From Fibrobacter sp. (GTDB lineage: Bacteria > Fibrobacterota > Fibrobacteria > Fibrobacterales > Fibrobacteraceae), in NCBI GenBank assembly GCA_017550445.1, contig JAFZOV010000169.1, positions 1 through 6,379 on the forward strand: a stretch of DNA of 6,379 bases, given 5' to 3'. This document shows, one piece after another, positions 4,731 through 6,379 of the stretch. The position numbers were made by a program, and so were the translations under genes. Numbering within the stretch: position 1 is the stretch's first letter; every line of letters starts with the position of its first letter. Below the pieces are notes generated by a model. That model was given only the letters and a program-made list of their open reading frames with translations. It was not told the DNA's origin and ran no database searches.

Positions 4731-4906
4731 TTTTTCATTCTGTAACCGGGGAACAGCCCCCGAAAAGCGAATAGAACGTTTTGCCCTATCTATATACTAA
4801 TACGCCAGATTTGGAAAAAGTGGGAAAAATCGCCCCTTTTCGGTTGGTGAGCTTTGGCATAGTTCTTGCATTATTTATCGCGAAAACAAAGCGGAAAGTA
4901 GATTTT

Positions 4907-4921
4907 GTTTCAAAATGAAAC
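4907..4921. promoter_or_regulatory. Perfect dyad upstream of htpG, possible operator
   Basis: GTTTCA (4907-4912) and TGAAAC (4916-4921) are perfect 6-bp inverted arms around AAA, 75 bp before the htpG start. It sits where a regulator of htpG could bind. I do not recognise it as a known heat-shock operator, and a 6-bp AT-rich dyad can arise by chance. Confidence 0.3.
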
Positions 4922-4957
4922 GTGATTTTGCTGATTCGCTTCAAATTTTAACAAGAA

Positions 4958-4983
4958 GATCCCCGGTCAAGCCGGGGATGACA
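4958..4983 (-). repeat. Dispersed palindromic repeat abutting the htpG ribosome binding site
   Basis: ATCCCCGG (4959-4966) and CCGGGGAT (4972-4979) are perfect 8-bp arms around TCAAG. Read on the minus strand the loop becomes CTTGA and the element begins GTCAT, the same plan as at 949-976 but in the opposite orientation. Its edge (GATGACA) runs straight into the AAGGA of htpG, so the hairpin would end 4 bases before the ribosome binding site. Confidence 0.75.
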
Positions 4984-4988
4984 AAGGA
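4984..4988 (+). promoter_or_regulatory. htpG ribosome binding site
   Basis: AAGGA lies 7 bases before the ATG at 4996 and decides that start. An in-frame ATG at 4978, within the palindrome, would add MTKDGK but has no ribosome binding site. Another at 5011 would remove the first five residues. Confidence 0.7.
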
Positions 4989-4995
4989 CGGAAAA

Positions 4996-6379
4996 ATGGC
5001 AACAGAGAAGATGGAATTCCAGACCGAAGTTCGCGACATGCTGAACTTGATGATCAACTCCCTTTATAGCAACAAGGAAATCTTCCTCCGCGAACTCGTT
5101 TCGAACGCGGCGGATGCTCTTGACAAGCGTCGTTTCCTTTCCCTCTCCAATGCAGACCTTTTGCCCCAGGGCACGCAGCTGCGCATCGACCTCTCGGTGA
5201 ACAAGGAAGGCAAGCGCATCGTTGTAGAAGACAACGGTATCGGCATGAACAGGGAAGACCTGATCAATTGCCTGGGCACCATCGCTCGTAGCGGCACCAA
5301 GAACTTTATCAAGAGCCTGAAAGATGGCGACAAGGGTAGCGTGGATCTCATCGGTCAGTTCGGTGTGGGCTTCTACTCTGTATTCATGGTGGCCAAGAAG
5401 GTCGAAGTGCTGACCCTTAAGGCCGGCGAAACCCAGGGCTATATGTGGTCCTCCGAAGGCACGGGCGATTTCGAAATTTCTGAAGCCCCCCGCGACAAGG
5501 TGGGTACCAAGATTACGCTGTACCTGAAGGATGATGAAGATGCCGAAGACTTCGCCAGCGAATGGAAGATCCGCGACATCGTGCAGAAGTACAGCGGCTT
5601 CGTAAGCTACGGTATTTACTTCCACCCGGAACCGACCAAGAACGACAAGGGCGAAATCGAAGAAAAGCCCGAAGAACGCTTGAACGAAAAGCAGGCTCTG
5701 TGGCGCCAGAGCGAAAAGGAAGTCACCGAAGAACAGTACAAGGACTTCTACAATGTGATTTGCCACGAAGCAGACGAACCGGCTGCTTGGAACCACAGCC
5801 ATGCCGAAGGTTCTCAGGAATTCTGGAGCTTGGTCTACATTCCGTCTAAGGCTCCGTTCAACATTTGGCACAACGACGCTTTGCATGGCCTCAAGCTTTA
5901 TGTGAAGAAGGTCTTTATCATGGACGACTGCAAGGACTTGTTGCCGCCATGGTTGCGCTTTGTGCGCGGCGTGGTGGACTCCGAAGACTTGCCGCTGAAC
6001 GTGTCCCGTGAAATCTTGCAGAACAACAAGATCATCACCAACATCCGTAAGCACGTCATCAAGAAGGTGCTGGATACCTTGCAGAACATGGCCGACAAGG
6101 ATGCCGCCAAGTACAACGCCTGGTGGCGCGAACTGGGCATGGTGCTGAAGGAAGGCTTCTACATGAACTGGGAACATCTTGATGAACTCAAGAAGTTGCT
6201 CCGCTTCGAAAGCACCAAGACCGAAGGCGACGCTCTCGTGGGTCTCGACGAATACGTGAAGCGCATGCCGGAAGGCCAGAAGGAAATTTACTATCTGATT
6301 GGCGACAAGAATGCTGTGAAGTCCAACCCGATGCTGGAAGCCTTCAAGGCCAAGGGCTACGAAGTGTTGCTCATGAGCG
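4996..6379 (+). CDS. htpG: Molecular chaperone HtpG (bacterial Hsp90), 3' end missing
   Basis: HtpG is the cytosolic, ATP-dependent Hsp90 chaperone that acts as a homodimer, usually with DnaK. The window holds 461 codons of a protein normally about 620-650 residues long, so the end of the middle domain and the C-terminal dimerisation domain are beyond the edge. The GHKL ATPase domain (about 7-215) shows NSLYSNKEIFLRELVSNAADA (21-41; catalytic E33, Mg-binding N37), DNGIGM (79-84), GTIARSGT (94-101) and the lid GQFGVGFYS (120-128). In the middle domain DLPLNVSREILQ (331-342) carries the conserved arginine R338 that contacts ATP. A charged linker between the two (about 213-240) is of typical bacterial size. 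No frameshift or unusual residue is seen. The promoter is uncertain; a palindromic repeat lies directly before the ribosome binding site and could affect initiation or mRNA stability. Confidence 0.98.
   Translation, partial: MATEKMEFQTEVRDMLNLMINSLYSNKEIFLRELVSNAADALDKRRFLSLSNADLLPQGTQLRIDLSVNKEGKRIVVEDNGIGMNREDLINCLGTIARSGTKNFIKSLKDGDKGSVDLIGQFGVGFYSVFMVAKKVEVLTLKAGETQGYMWSSEGTGDFEISEAPRDKVGTKITLYLKDDEDAEDFASEWKIRDIVQKYSGFVSYGIYFHPEPTKNDKGEIEEKPEERLNEKQALWRQSEKEVTEEQYKDFYNVICHEADEPAAWNHSHAEGSQEFWSLVYIPSKAPFNIWHNDALHGLKLYVKKVFIMDDCKDLLPPWLRFVRGVVDSEDLPLNVSREILQNNKIITNIRKHVIKKVLDTLQNMADKDAAKYNAWWRELGMVLKEGFYMNWEHLDELKKLLRFESTKTEGDALVGLDEYVKRMPEGQKEIYYLIGDKNAVKSNPMLEAFKAKGYEVLLMS

Larger units (their letters stand above)
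4731..4995. promoter_or_regulatory. Divergent intergenic region between Rpn gene and htpG
   Basis: These 265 bp must carry the promoters of both genes. In the Rpn leader a 5-bp stem CGGGG (4747-4751) / CCCCG (4758-4762) is visible. TATATA at 4790-4795, which is its own complement, could be a minus-strand -10 box for Rpn, with a poor -35. Toward htpG there is a 15-bp dyad (4907-4921), and CTTCAAA (4939-4945) lies 15 bp before CCCCGGT (4961-4967), a loose match to heat-shock sigma-32 boxes. No CIRCE element (TTAGCACTC inverted repeat) is present. Confidence 0.4.

Noticed and set aside
4200..4745. 181-codon plus-strand open frame
   Set aside because: It is antisense to the Rpn-family gene, whose nuclease motifs are clear.
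4948..6177. 409-codon minus-strand open frame
   Set aside because: It lies entirely opposite htpG, which has all Hsp90 motifs; long antisense frames are common opposite genes with strong third-position bias.

Overview
The window looks like a piece of a Fibrobacter chromosome (Fibrobacterota, cellulolytic gut bacteria). The strongest pointer is the minus-strand lipoprotein at 2659-3837, which joins a serine-rich linker to a FISUMP domain (Fibrobacter succinogenes major paralogous domain), a hallmark of that genus. A LEPR-XLL-type N-terminus, an Rpn/PDDEXK_2 protein with a coiled-coil tail, and the codon use fit the same picture. The assignment is from memory of these families; no search was run.

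Layout, left to right. 1-518 (minus): 5' part of purC, with a candidate promoter that sits almost on the start codon. 590-1345 (minus): DUF2334-type polysaccharide-deacetylase-like protein carrying an in-frame insertion made of dispersed palindromic repeat (928-976). 1346-1381: a 36-bp divergent promoter region with a symmetric AT-rich dyad. 1382-2227 (plus): uppP, undecaprenyl-diphosphatase. 2228-2658: a 431-bp stretch with no full-length gene. It holds five hairpin or palindrome structures, two of them members of dispersed repeat families, plus a 41-codon minus-strand remnant (2475-2600) that encodes a clear LEPR-XLL N-terminus and then stops. 2659-3837 (minus): FISUMP lipoprotein. 3891-3909: terminator-like hairpin. 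3915-4730 (minus): Rpn-family nuclease-like protein. 4731-4995: divergent intergenic region with a dyad and a palindromic repeat that ends directly at the htpG ribosome binding site. 4996-6379 (plus): htpG, cut off by the window end after 461 codons.

The genes do not form one pathway. purC (purine synthesis), uppP (lipid-carrier recycling for cell-wall synthesis) and htpG (Hsp90 chaperone) are housekeeping genes. Between them lies accessory material: a surface lipoprotein, an Rpn-type protein and a truncated gene for a large exported protein. I see no defence island, CRISPR array, tRNA, rRNA, integrase or insertion sequence. The most interesting signal is the family of small palindromes (GTCAT, then an 8-bp arm, a 4-5 nt loop and the inverted arm). 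It occurs inside a coding region (949-976), in an intergenic region (2361-2385) and against a ribosome binding site (4958-4983). A second repeat type is nested inside a long hairpin after uppP.
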